The translations under genes were made by a program, and so were the position numbers. Positions 7,498-16,519 of a stretch of 64,000 nucleotides of DNA are shown piece by piece. This stretch comes from Opitutus sp. ER46 (GTDB taxonomy: Bacteria > Verrucomicrobiota > Verrucomicrobiia > Opitutales > Opitutaceae). A model generated the notes under the pieces. It was given only the letters and a program-made list of their open reading frames with translations, ran no database searches and was not told where the DNA came from. How positions within the stretch are numbered: the stretch's first letter is position 1; every line of letters starts with the position of its first letter. The stretch covers positions 1 through 64,000 of the forward strand of contig NZ_QAYX01000025.1 of NCBI RefSeq assembly GCF_003054705.1. Reading direction: 5' to 3'.

Positions 7498-10323
7498 ATG
7501 GACGACCCCAACCCCTCAACGCCAGGCCTGCGCGACGACGAACTCTTTGCCGATGCGCTGGAGCTGCCGGTGGGGGCGCGCACGGAGCTGCTCGACCGCG
7601 TGTGCGCGGGCGACCCGGCGCGGCGGGCGCGGCTCGAGGCGCTGCTGGCGGCGCATGCGGGGGCGGGCGGCTTTCTGGAGGAGGGCCCCGCGGGCGTGCC
7701 GCGGCGGATCGAGGAACGCATCGGCGACGTGCTCGGGCGGTACCGGCTCGAGCAGAAACTGGGCGAAGGCGGCTGCGGGGCGGTGTACCTCGCGGAGCAG
7801 CAGGCGCCGGTGCGGCGGCGCGTGGCGCTGAAGGTGATCAAACTGGGGATGGACACCCGCGCGGTCATCGCGCGTTTCGAGGCGGAGCGGCAGGCGCTCG
7901 CGCTGATGGACCATCCCGACATCGCGCGGGTGTTCGATGCCGGCGCGACCGACGCCGGGCGGCCGTATTTCGTGATGGAGTACGTGGAGGGCATTCCGAT
8001 CACGCGCTTCTGCGATGAACACGCGCTGCCGGTGCGGGCCCGGCTGGAGCTTTTCGCGCGCGTGTGCCTGGCGCTGCAGCATGCGCATCAGAAGGGCGTC
8101 ATTCACCGCGACGTGAAGCCCTCGAACATCCTCGTGGCGCTCGTCGACGGGGTGCCGGCGCCGAAGGTGATCGATTTTGGCATCGCGAAGGCGACGCAGG
8201 ATCGGCTGACGGACCGCACGCTCGTCACGGCGGTGGGACAGTTCATCGGCACGCCGGCGTACATGAGTCCGGAGCAGGTGGACCAGCGGGACGTCGACGT
8301 GGACATTCGCAGCGACGTGTACGCGCTGGGCGTGCTCCTGTACGAGCTGCTGGCGGGGCGGCTGCCGCTGGAGCCGGGCACGCTGACGCAGGGCGGGCTG
8401 GACAGCTTTCGCCGACTGGCGCGGGAAGGCGCGGTCGTGCGACCCTCGGCCAAGGTGGCGGCGCTGGCGGCGGCGGAGCAGGCGGACGTGGCGCGAGGGC
8501 GGAGCACGACGCCGCGCGCGCTGGTGGCGGCGTTGCGCGGGGACCTGGATTGGATCACGGCGCGCTGCCTGGAGAAGGACCCGGACCGCCGGTACGGCAC
8601 CGCGCGGGAGCTGGCGGCCGACGTGCTGCGGCATGTGCGCCGGGAGCCGGTGGAGGCGCGGCCGCCCGGCGCGCTGTACCGCGTCGAGCGATTCGTGGCG
8701 CGCAACCGGCTCGCGTGCGCGAGCGCGGCGGCGGTGCTGGCGGCGCTCCTGGCGGGTACGGGCGTGAGCGTGTGGCAGGCGGTGCGGGCGACGCGCGCGG
8801 AGGGCGTGGCGGTGGCGGCGCGGCAGACGGAGGCCCAGGCGCGCCGGGACGCGCAGCGCCGGCAGGAGCAGGCGGAGGACCTGCTGACCTTCATGCTGGG
8901 GGACTTTCACGCCGAGCTGAAGAAAGTGGGCCGGTTGCAGCTCCTCGATGCGGTGGGGGAGAAGGCGATGACCTATTTCGCCGGACTGAAACCGCAGGAC
9001 CTGACGGACACGGCGCTGACGCGGCAGGCCAAGGCGCTGACGCAGATCGGGGAAGTGCGTCTGGATGAGAACCGCCTCGCGGAGGCGGAGGCGGCATTTG
9101 CGGCGGCGCAGGCGCGTGCCGCCGCCCTGGCCGGGCGGCATCCGCAGAACGCGGACATGATCTTCGAACGCGGGCAGGCGGAGTTCTGGATCGCGGCGGT
9201 GGCCCGCAAGCGCGGCGCGCTACCGGTGGCGCTGGAGTGGATCGGCCGCTATCGCGATACCGCGACGGCGCTCATGGCCGTGGAAGGACGGAGCCGGCGC
9301 GCGCGGCTCGAGTTGTCCTACGCGCACGACAACCTGGCGGTGCTGGCGTTTGAGCTGGGGAAGCTGGAGGAGGCGCGGCGCGGGTTCGAGAGCGAGAAGA
9401 CCGAGACCGAGGCGTTGCTGGCGGAGACGCCGGACGATCGCGCGCTGCGCGCGCGGCTGGCCGAGGTGTCGTCGTGGCTGGGCAGCGTGGCGGAGCGCGA
9501 AGGCCGCTACCAGGACGCGCTGGCCTCGTATCGCGAGATGCAGACCGGGTACGCGGCGCTGGCGCGGGCGGAGCCCGGCGTGGCGCGCTGGCAGATTCGC
9601 CTGGCGGAGAGCATGACCTTTGGCGGGATCGCGCTCGCGATCCTCGAGCGGCGTGACGCGGCCGTGGAGGCGTTTGCGCAATCAGAGCGAACGCTGCAGG
9701 AACTGGTGACGAAGGACCCGAAGAACCGGCGCTGGCAGACGTATCTCCTCAACCTGCGCCTGGAGCAGGCGGCGGTGCAGCGGGCGCGCGGCGACGCGGC
9801 GGTGCTCGCGACGCTGGTGAAGACCCGCACGCAATTGCAGGAACTCGCCACCGCGGAGCCGAGTTCACGCACGATCGCGCGGTGCCTGGGCGTGGCGTGG
9901 CAACTCGAGGCGGCGCTGCAGTTCGCTGCTGGCGACGCGGGCGCGGCGGCGGTGGCGGTGGCGCGCGCGACGGAGATCGGCGACGGGCAGATCGACCAGC
10001 AGCGCGCCAACACCCGCATCCTGGCCGAGGCGGCCCAGTCCCACCTGCTCGCCGGCAGAATCGCGGCGGCGGTGGGAGATCGCGACGGCGCGCGGCGGCA
10101 TTGGGAACGCGTGCTGGCGGTTTTGGAGTCCAGGTTGGATGCCTCGCGCGATGGGCGCGTGCTCGACCCGGCGGCGCAGGCGCTCGTCCTGCTCGGGCGG
10201 ACGCCGGAGGCCCGACCCTTGCTCAGCCGCCTCCGCGAGACCGGCTATCACTCCACGGACCCTTTGGCGGAGCCCACCCTGGGTTCCGTCGCGCCGGCTA
10301 CCGGCGATTACCGCAAACAATGA
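7498..10323 (+). CDS. transmembrane Ser/Thr protein kinase with TPR-like tail (module 1)
   Basis: About 941 residues from ATG 7498; an in-frame GTG at 7459 overlaps the sigma stop. The kinase domain spans about 80-370: Gly loop GEGGCGAVYL (87), catalytic Lys in VALKVIK (112), HRDVKPSN (201), DFGIAKA (225), GTPAYMSPEQ and DVYALGVLLYELLAG. A membrane helix lies at about 404-427 (AAAVLAALLAGTGVSVW). The remaining 500 residues are alpha-helical with TPR-like pairs (RLAEAEAAFAAAQARAAALA, EGRYQDALASYREM) and should be outside the cytoplasm as a sensor. All catalytic residues are present. The target is presumably the co-encoded sigma factor, by family precedent. Confidence 0.9.
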   Translation: MDDPNPSTPGLRDDELFADALELPVGARTELLDRVCAGDPARRARLEALLAAHAGAGGFLEEGPAGVPRRIEERIGDVLGRYRLEQKLGEGGCGAVYLAEQQAPVRRRVALKVIKLGMDTRAVIARFEAERQALALMDHPDIARVFDAGATDAGRPYFVMEYVEGIPITRFCDEHALPVRARLELFARVCLALQHAHQKGVIHRDVKPSNILVALVDGVPAPKVIDFGIAKATQDRLTDRTLVTAVGQFIGTPAYMSPEQVDQRDVDVDIRSDVYALGVLLYELLAGRLPLEPGTLTQGGLDSFRRLAREGAVVRPSAKVAALAAAEQADVARGRSTTPRALVAALRGDLDWITARCLEKDPDRRYGTARELAADVLRHVRREPVEARPPGALYRVERFVARNRLACASAAAVLAALLAGTGVSVWQAVRATRAEGVAVAARQTEAQARRDAQRRQEQAEDLLTFMLGDFHAELKKVGRLQLLDAVGEKAMTYFAGLKPQDLTDTALTRQAKALTQIGEVRLDENRLAEAEAAFAAAQARAAALAGRHPQNADMIFERGQAEFWIAAVARKRGALPVALEWIGRYRDTATALMAVEGRSRRARLELSYAHDNLAVLAFELGKLEEARRGFESEKTETEALLAETPDDRALRARLAEVSSWLGSVAEREGRYQDALASYREMQTGYAALARAEPGVARWQIRLAESMTFGGIALAILERRDAAVEAFAQSERTLQELVTKDPKNRRWQTYLLNLRLEQAAVQRARGDAAVLATLVKTRTQLQELATAEPSSRTIARCLGVAWQLEAALQFAAGDAGAAAVAVARATEIGDGQIDQQRANTRILAEAAQSHLLAGRIAAAVGDRDGARRHWERVLAVLESRLDASRDGRVLDPAAQALVLLGRTPEARPLLSRLRETGYHSTDPLAEPTLGSVAPATGDYRKQ

Positions 10324-10335
10324 GATCCAGCCAAC

Positions 10336-10845
10336 ATGTATAAAGCCACGGTTAAGGTGAATGTGCAGTTGTTCACAGAGAAGGTCGGCGAGTATGGCGT
10401 TCGCGACATCGACGCCTACCTGAACGACCTGAAGGACGTCTCCGCGAGACCACGTCCGGATGGAAAACCCGTGTTCGTCCTCGACGAACCGAAGCGAGGC
10501 GAGGAGCAGGTGCTGCACATTCGAATCCCGGAGGGGTACAAGAATGGCGTGCAGATCACGTTTCAGCTGCCGATGCCCACCGACCCGAAAGCGGAGAGCT
10601 ACGTGATTCTCGGGCTGGCGTTCACGCCCTACGACCAAGGCCGCGAGGTGGGACAGAGTGAGTTTCCGCTGATCGCCATGAACCGCGACACCCACGCGAG
10701 CGAACTCACCGTGACCGACATGTGCGACCAGGGTCCGGGCGAGCACCGCTGCTATCGTTACGGTATCCTGCTCCAGCGCGTGGAGGACGGACAGATCGGC
10801 GTGTTTGATCCGGAGTTCGACAACGAGACGCCGGATGTGCCCTGA
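10336..10845 (+). CDS. hypothetical protein, possibly DP-EP-like
   Basis: 169 residues from ATG 10336, only 12 bp after the kinase stop, so it belongs to the module 1 transcript. It looks like a soluble beta-rich protein with no signal peptide: KATVKVNVQLF at the start, VLHIRIPEGYKNGVQITFQL in the middle, YRYGILLQRVEDGQIGVFDPEF near the end. The closing FDPEFDNETP resembles the C-terminal signature that names the small DP-EP family, but I hold that match loosely. Close linkage to the kinase suggests a substrate or effector. Confidence 0.6.
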   Translation: MYKATVKVNVQLFTEKVGEYGVRDIDAYLNDLKDVSARPRPDGKPVFVLDEPKRGEEQVLHIRIPEGYKNGVQITFQLPMPTDPKAESYVILGLAFTPYDQGREVGQSEFPLIAMNRDTHASELTVTDMCDQGPGEHRCYRYGILLQRVEDGQIGVFDPEFDNETPDVP

Positions 10846-10860
10846 CGGCCGCCGGGCTAC

Positions 10861-10911
10861 GGCCGGCCGCGGCCGGCCGAATGCTGAAAGCTGAAAGACT
10901 GAAAGCTGAAC
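10861..10911. repeat. perfect GC palindrome plus GCTGAAA tract
   Basis: An 18-bp perfect palindrome GGCCGGCCGCGGCCGGCC (10861-10878) joins, through GAATG, a tract of CTGAAAG units (10880-10911). A shorter copy, GGCCGGCCGAATGCTGA, occurs again at 11039-11056. Confidence 0.7.
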
Positions 10912-10943
10912 CGACGCTCTGGTTTTCAGGTTCAGCCACGGGC

Positions 10944-10987
10944 GGCCGGCCTAATGGAGAATTGAGAATGAAGAATGCAGAATGCCG
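10944..10987. repeat. GC palindrome plus AATGGAG heptamers
   Basis: GGCCGGCC (10944-10951) runs through TAATG into AATGGAG, AATTGAG, AATGAAG, AATGCAG, AATGCCG (10953-10987). The first four units match those at 22518-22545 except for one base. Confidence 0.75.
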
Positions 10988-11131
10988 GAGGCAGTGACGG
11001 CACCGCTTAGCCGGCAGTTCTTCTGCATCGACGTTGAAGGCCGGCCGAATGCTGAGCGTTGAATTGCGACGCGGGCGGTTTGGCATCCCCTCCGCGCGCG
11101 CGCGCGGTCGTGTCAGGGGCCGAAAACAACA

Positions 11132-11168
11132 AGTCGAAGACCAGCGCGCGAGGCGCCGGTCTTCGACT
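11132..11168 (-). terminator. intrinsic terminator candidate, minus strand
   Basis: Arms 11132-11147 and 11153-11168 pair at 15 of 16 positions around a 5-base loop. On the minus strand the hairpin is followed by TTGTTGTTTT. It lies about 230 bp past the micro-protein gene at 11397-11474 and is the first good stop signal on that strand. Confidence 0.5.
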
Positions 11169-11396
11169 GTGGATTGCGGAGGCGGCTGTCGGTGCGAACT
11201 CAGTGACAGGTCCAGGTAGACCGGTGATTCACTGGCTCGCGGCCTTGGTCGTCCGCCAGAAACACGATGCAACGCGGTGGTAAGTGAGATCAGCTTCACT
11301 GCGGCCGGTCGCTGGTTGAACAGCTCGGCCGGCCTGATGAGGAAGGTGATCTCCCGCGTTCATCGTGGCTGGGTGGTGCGGAAGAATCGCCGAAGC

Positions 11397-11474
11397 TTAC
11401 TTCTTCTTCGCGACCTTCTTCACCTTCTTTGCCGGAGCTTTCTTAGCTTTCTTCACGGCCTTTGCTTTAGGCAT
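11397..11474 (-). CDS. 25-residue lysine-rich micro-protein
   Basis: ATG at 11474 reads 25 codons to TAA at 11397. The product starts MPKAKAVKKAKKAPAKK and ends VKKVAKKK: 13 of 25 residues are Lys, the rest Ala, Val and Pro. An AGGGA stands 6-10 bases upstream of the start. The (A/P)-KK repeat pattern is that of bacterial histone H1-like tails (AlgP, Hc1-like), so a nucleic-acid-binding peptide is plausible. It lies upstream of a hairpin with a T-rich flank on the same strand. It is too short for most gene callers; expression is unproven. Confidence 0.6.
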   Translation of the reverse strand: MPKAKAVKKAKKAPAKKVKKVAKKK

Positions 11475-11674
11475 GTCTTTCCCTGGTTGAGGTTGCTTTC
11501 GACGGGCGGAGTGCCCGGCGACGTACCCTTTCGGATACACTCACCACGCGCGGAAAATACCGCGGTGGCGCACCTGACTAATGCGCCCGCGGTGGAAAAC
11601 GTCGAACATTTTTCCACGCGAGCGCGAAGTTTGTGCGCGTGCGTCACGCGAATCGCGCGACGTGTGGCGCGGCG

Positions 11675-13093
11675 TCAGCTCGTGCCGCGCACATGTGCGA
11701 TGACATCGGCCGCGCTGTAGCGGTCAGCGCCGGGCGGAACCAGCCGCGCGAGCGTGGCGAGTTCGTTGCCCGCGGTGATGATCGGCGTCTCGCTCGCGCC
11801 GTGGCGCCGCTGCCCGAGTCCCACCGTGGCGACGAGTCCGTTGCAGAGGCACTTTCGTCCGTTGCACTCGGCGGTAGCGCCGCCCTTGGCGACGAAGGCG
11901 TCGACGGGCTCGGCGGAGCAGCGGTAGCCGAGCGAACCGTCGTCACGGCGATAGGGCTGCCGCAGGTAACCGAGGTCGCAGACGCGCTCGCGGGCGGCGT
12001 AGACGCCGGCCTCGGACAACGTGCCGGAGAGCTGCGCGACCTTGAATGGAAAGCCGGTGGGCGACGCGAGGGGATCGGTGAAGACGCGGGCTTTGCCGGC
12101 GCGGCTGGCAGCGATCATCTCGTCCTTGAGCGAGCGGTCGACGCCAGCTTCGTCGCAGAAAGCGAACGCGGTGCCGATTTGGATGCCGACGGCGCCCTGG
12201 GCCTGGGCGGCGGCGAGGTGGGCGGGCGAGGCCTGCGCGCCGGCGAGCCAGAACGGCAGGCCGATTTCCTTGATCTTCGCGAGATCGGGGGTGTCGCGCA
12301 CGCCATAGATCGGTTCGCCTTGCGCGTCCAGCTGCAGCGGGCCGCGCGGCGGGGCGTTGTGGCCGCCGGCGAGTGCGCCCTCGACGACGAAGCCGTCGAC
12401 GCGACCGTTGGACTTTTTTGCCAGGGTGAGGGCGAGCGTCGCCGAGGAGACGATGGCCAGAAACTGCGGCCGCGGTACGACCGGGGCGGGACGGCCGAAG
12501 AACGCGGCGGGATCGAAACGCGAAAAGTACGCCTCGGCGTCCTGGGCGCCGGCGACGTCGACCTTGAGTTCGGCGGCGGCGCCGGTGCTCAGGCGGTCGA
12601 GCGCGCCGGGGATCGCGCGGGGAATGCCCGCGCCCATCAGGACGTAATCGACGCCGGCGAGCATGGCGCCGTAGAGCGACGGCAGGGTGGCGAGCTGGAT
12701 CTTTTCCAGCAGGTTGATGCCGACCTGGCCGGAGTGCCCCTCCTTGGCGAGATGCACCTCGACGAAGTTGGCGGCGACGGTGAGCTCGGTGAAGGCGCGG
12801 CTGGGCTCAAGCGTCGGCATGGGCACGCCGCGGAAAGGCGTGCCGGGAGCCTGGCCGCCGGGGACAAAGTACGTGTCGATGATACGCTCGGCGACCGCGG
12901 GGATGGGAAATGCCTCGAGGCCGCGGCGCATGTCGCCGCTGGCGTCGCCGTCGGCGAGACGGCGGGCAAGGATGACGGCGAGGAGGGTGCCGGAGATGAC
13001 GCCCAGTTCGCCGAGGCGCGAGACGGTGCGGGCCAGCTGCCAGTTGGAAACGGCGACGCCCATGCCGCCCTGAATGATGACGGGAGATGACAT
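11675..13093 (-). CDS. nitronate monooxygenase-like FMN protein
   Basis: 472 residues from ATG 13093 (MSSPVIIQGGMGVAVSNWQLA). The frame stays open far upstream to 14134, but that extension is antisense to the second sigma factor and is not real. The TIM-barrel N-terminus IQGGMGV...SRLGELGVISGT, the SFGxP-type core replaced by ANFVEVHLAKEGHSGQVGIN, and VEGALAGGHNAPPRG are features of the 2-nitropropane dioxygenase/nitronate monooxygenase superfamily. IQIGTAFAFCDEAG should help bind FMN phosphate. At 472 residues it is longer than the usual 320-380, with a C-terminal cysteine patch CNGRKCLCNG. True substrate unknown; it may be an enoyl-reductase-type paralogue. Confidence 0.78.
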   Translation of the reverse strand: MSSPVIIQGGMGVAVSNWQLARTVSRLGELGVISGTLLAVILARRLADGDASGDMRRGLEAFPIPAVAERIIDTYFVPGGQAPGTPFRGVPMPTLEPSRAFTELTVAANFVEVHLAKEGHSGQVGINLLEKIQLATLPSLYGAMLAGVDYVLMGAGIPRAIPGALDRLSTGAAAELKVDVAGAQDAEAYFSRFDPAAFFGRPAPVVPRPQFLAIVSSATLALTLAKKSNGRVDGFVVEGALAGGHNAPPRGPLQLDAQGEPIYGVRDTPDLAKIKEIGLPFWLAGAQASPAHLAAAQAQGAVGIQIGTAFAFCDEAGVDRSLKDEMIAASRAGKARVFTDPLASPTGFPFKVAQLSGTLSEAGVYAARERVCDLGYLRQPYRRDDGSLGYRCSAEPVDAFVAKGGATAECNGRKCLCNGLVATVGLGQRRHGASETPIITAGNELATLARLVPPGADRYSAADVIAHVRGTS

Positions 13094-13606
13094 ATGGATC
13101 GCGCGAGCTTTCGCTGGTGTCGCCGGGAGGCGGATGACGTATCGGGGCTCCGAGACCGGCGTGGACACCGGCGCGTGGGAGCCGAAAGCCCTCGCAATCG
13201 GACGCGCGTCGCGACCATGGGGCCGCGCTCCCCAACAAGGAAGCCCTATTTTGGCGCGGCCAACCGCAATGCGGGTGGAGACTACGAGGGCAGCGCCGCG
13301 CGTCGACGACGCGGGGGCGGCCCGAGAACTTTCCCGGGTCGGGCGGCCGGGAAAACTGCCTTGGGGCGGACCCGTGACGCTGCGCCTAACGGTCAAGCGG
13401 ACTGACCTTGCGCCACGAACTTCGGCGGCCATAAACCACCGCCGACCCAACCCCTGCGATCGATCCGCGGCCCCACGCGGCTCGAATTTCCCCAAGTATG
13501 AACCACCCCACGCGCCGGCCCACCGCTGTGACTGCGCACGCCCATTCCAATCCCCCCGGCCCGAGCGGTCCCGCGGAGCGCGAGCCGTTCCCCAAGGAGG
13601 CGCATC
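13094..13606. other. divergent intergenic region
   Basis: This 513-bp stretch separates the minus-strand oxygenase gene from the plus-strand sigma factor gene and should hold promoters for both. I see no credible coding sequence, RNA gene or strong hairpin. Open frames on both strands are interrupted or antisense to real genes. Confidence 0.5.
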
Positions 13607-14188
13607 GTGGCTGAGATCCTGGCCGCGACCTCCGAGATCACCCGGTTGCTGCAGGCGTGCGGCCGGGGCGAGCGCCAGGCTTCGGCGGAACTCCTGCCGC
13701 TGGTCTACGACGAACTGCGGCGCCATGCGGCGGTGCGTATGGCGAGCGAACCCGCCGGGCAGACGCTCCAGCCCACCGCGCTGGTGCACGAAGCCTGGCT
13801 GCGGCTGAACCGGGACGATGCCCAGGTCTGGCAGAACCGCGCGCACTTCTTCGGAGCGGCGGCGGAGGCCATGCGCCGGATCCTGATCGAGAACGCCCGG
13901 CGCAAGTCGCGCCTCAAGCGGGGTGGCGACCGGCAGCGCGTGAATTTCGACGACGTCGAGCTGGCCGATACCACGCCGGACGAGAAGATCCTGCTGATCG
14001 ACGAGGCGCTGGAGCGGCTGCAACTGGAGGATCCGGAGAAGGCGCGGGTCGTGCTCCTGAAGTTCTTCGGCGGGCGGACCAATCAGGAAGTCGCCGAGAT
14101 GCTGGACGTGACCGAAAGAACGGTGGAACGGCACTGGGCCTACGCGAAGGCATGGCTGTTTGAGAGCATCCGGGCCCAGAAGGGCTGA
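13607..14188 (+). CDS. ECF sigma factor, TIGR02999-like (module 2)
   Basis: 193 residues from GTG 13607, with a strong AAGGAGG at spacing 7. It is the paralogue of the sigma factor at 6887: LLPLVYDELRRHAAVRM and GQTLQPTALVHEAWLRL are near-identical blocks. Region 2 covers about residues 25-100, region 4 about 140-190 (ARVVLLKFFGGRTNQEVAEMLDVTERTVERHWAYAKAWLF). No anti-sigma gene is present. The kinase gene starts 39 bp downstream, reproducing the module 1 layout. Confidence 0.9.
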   Translation: MAEILAATSEITRLLQACGRGERQASAELLPLVYDELRRHAAVRMASEPAGQTLQPTALVHEAWLRLNRDDAQVWQNRAHFFGAAAEAMRRILIENARRKSRLKRGGDRQRVNFDDVELADTTPDEKILLIDEALERLQLEDPEKARVVLLKFFGGRTNQEVAEMLDVTERTVERHWAYAKAWLFESIRAQKG

Positions 14189-14227
14189 GGTTCACGTGTC
14201 GGCTTTCGCGGTCGAATCTCGCATGAC

Positions 14228-16459
14228 ATGAGCGACGCGATGGATGCCCGGATCGTGCGTGATCCCTCTGGAATCTTCGAGACTGCGCGCCACCTGGCCG
14301 ACGGTCCGGCGCGCCGCGCGTTCCTGGAGGGAGCCTGCGGGGGCGACCTGACCCTGCGCCGCCGGGTGGAGGCGCTGCTGCGGGCGGCGGACGACGCGGA
14401 GGAGTTCTTTGCGGAGACGACGTCCGCGGTGGATCGCGCGATCACGACGCTCCACGCGCAGCACGGGGCCGAGGGGCTGGCGGAGGCGATGAGCGCGTAC
14501 CTGCCGGGCGAGGAGCCGATCGGGAGCCGGATCGGACGGTACAAGCTGCGCCGGAAGATCGGGGAAGGCGGCTGCGGCGTGGTGTACGAGGCGGAGCAGG
14601 AGGAGCCGGTGCGCCGCGCGGTGGCGCTCAAGATCATCAAGCTTGGGATGGAAACCCGGAGCGTGATCGCGCGTTTCGAGGCGGAGCGGCAGGCGCTGGC
14701 GATGATGGATCACCCCAACATCGCGCACGTGTTCGATGCCGGCGCGACCCAGCGCGGGTCGCCGTACTTCGTGATGGAGCTCGTGCGGGGCGTGAAGATC
14801 ACCGAGTACTGCGACCAGCACCGGCTGCCGACGCGCGAGCGGTTGGATCTGTTCGTGCAGATCTGCCACGCGATCCAGCACGCGCACCAGAAGGGCATCA
14901 TCCACGGCGACATCAAACCCTCGAACATCATGGTGACCCTCCATGACGGGGTGCCGGTGCCGAAGGTCATCGATTTTGGCATCTCCAAGGCCACCGAAGT
15001 CAGGCTTGCCGACAAGGTGCTCGTCACGGCCGACGGTCAACTGATCGGCACGCCGGCGTACATGAGTCCCGAGCAGGCGGAGCTGGGGGCGATGGACATC
15101 GATACCCGCAGCGACATCTACAGCCTCGGGGTGCTGTTGTACGAATTGCTGACGGGCAAGACGCCCTTCGATCCCCAGGAACTCGGGTCGGCCGGGTACG
15201 ACGGGATGCGCCGGATCCTGCGCGAGAAGGAGCCGCCGCGGCCGTCGGTGCGGCTGAAGATGCTGGCGCCGGAGGAACTGCTGCGCGTGGCGACGGCGCG
15301 GCGCTCGGAGCCCGCGCGCCTTTGGGCGCTGTATCGGGGCGACCTGGATTGGGTGGTGATGAAGGCCCTCGAGAAGGATCGGCGCCGCCGTTACGAGACG
15401 GCTAACGGCCTGGCGGTGGACATCCAGCGTCACCTCAGCAACGACGCGGTGGTGGCGCGGCCGCCGAGCCGGATCTACCGCTTTCAGAAGCTGGTGCGGC
15501 GCAACCGGGGCGTGTTCGTGGCGACCGGGGCGGTGGGACTTTCGCTCATCCTCGGCACGGCGACCTCGACCTGGCTGTTCCTGCGCGAGCGGGACGCGCG
15601 CCGGCGGGCGGTCGCGGCGGAGCAGGAGGAGGCGCGGTTGCGGCAAGGGGCGGAGTTGCGGCAGAAGCTGACGCAGGCCGCGCTGCTGGTGAGCCAGGAC
15701 AAGTTTGCGAAGGCGGATGCGCTATTGGCGGGGATTCCGGTGAACCAGCCGACGGTGGAAGGCGCGGCGGTGCTGCGATCGCTCGGCGAATGGCATGCGG
15801 TGGAGAATCGCTGGGCCGAAGCGGTGAAACGTTTCCAGATGCTGGTGCGCATCGACCAGTTGGACGGCTGGGACGTGACCACGCTCGATCTGCTGCGGCT
15901 AGGGCCGGCGCTGATCGAGAGCGGGGACGTGGCCGGTTACGAGCGGTTTTGCGAGGCCGCGATCCTGCACCATGTGGCGGCCGCGGTGTCGGCGGGGGAT
16001 CGCATCGTGAAGATCAGTCTCCTGCGCCCGGCGAACGAACGACTGTTGGCGTCGCTGAAGCCCTACGCGGAGGGCACGGCCAAGTCGCTGGCGATGGCGG
16101 ATTCGAATGGCGACGGGTTTGGCGCCGCGTGGCGCTCGATGTCGCTCGCGCTCTGGGAGTACCGGCGCGGGGACCTCGCCCGCGCGGCCGACTGGGCCAA
16201 CCGGTGCCTGAACTACGAGAACGCGAACGAGCCCCGGCAGGCGACGGCGCGGGCGATCCTGGCGATGGCGTTGCGGCAACTCGGGCGGGTGGAGGAGGCG
16301 CGGAGCCAGTTGGCGACGGCGCGGGAACTGATTGAGGCTCGAGACAAAGGCGCGGCCAACCGAGGCACGCCGGTGCAGGGGTTTTGGTTCGACTGGCAGT
16401 TCGCCCGGCTGATCTATCGCGAGGCGGCGGCGAAAGTGGGGCCGCAGGCGCAGGAGTGA
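14228..16459 (+). CDS. transmembrane Ser/Thr kinase, non-RD type (module 2)
   Basis: 743 residues. The kinase domain spans about 105-395: GEGGCGVVYE (111), Lys in VALKIIK (134), catalytic loop HGDIKPSN (225), DFGISKA (247), GTPAYMSPEQ, DIYSLGVLLYELLTG. The Arg of HRD is Gly, while catalytic Asp, Lys and DFG Asp remain, so activity is possible but regulation through activation-loop phosphorylation should differ from module 1. A membrane helix follows at about 430-452 (ATGAVGLSLILGTATSTWLFL), then a helical, TPR-like tail of about 290 residues, shorter than that of module 1. It shares GMETRSVIARFEAERQALAMMDHP with its paralogue. Confidence 0.9.
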   Translation: MSDAMDARIVRDPSGIFETARHLADGPARRAFLEGACGGDLTLRRRVEALLRAADDAEEFFAETTSAVDRAITTLHAQHGAEGLAEAMSAYLPGEEPIGSRIGRYKLRRKIGEGGCGVVYEAEQEEPVRRAVALKIIKLGMETRSVIARFEAERQALAMMDHPNIAHVFDAGATQRGSPYFVMELVRGVKITEYCDQHRLPTRERLDLFVQICHAIQHAHQKGIIHGDIKPSNIMVTLHDGVPVPKVIDFGISKATEVRLADKVLVTADGQLIGTPAYMSPEQAELGAMDIDTRSDIYSLGVLLYELLTGKTPFDPQELGSAGYDGMRRILREKEPPRPSVRLKMLAPEELLRVATARRSEPARLWALYRGDLDWVVMKALEKDRRRRYETANGLAVDIQRHLSNDAVVARPPSRIYRFQKLVRRNRGVFVATGAVGLSLILGTATSTWLFLRERDARRRAVAAEQEEARLRQGAELRQKLTQAALLVSQDKFAKADALLAGIPVNQPTVEGAAVLRSLGEWHAVENRWAEAVKRFQMLVRIDQLDGWDVTTLDLLRLGPALIESGDVAGYERFCEAAILHHVAAAVSAGDRIVKISLLRPANERLLASLKPYAEGTAKSLAMADSNGDGFGAAWRSMSLALWEYRRGDLARAADWANRCLNYENANEPRQATARAILAMALRQLGRVEEARSQLATARELIEARDKGAANRGTPVQGFWFDWQFARLIYREAAAKVGPQAQE

Positions 16460-16519
16460 CGACGGTTTTTGCCGGCGCGGGGCTGTCGGATTTCGGCCCC
16501 CGAATGGCGCATTACCAAC

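Noticed and set aside
13094-14134. N-terminal extension of the nitronate monooxygenase frame to 819 residues
   Set aside because: It runs antisense through the second sigma-factor gene. The true start MSSPVIIQGGMG at 13093 matches the family N-terminus.
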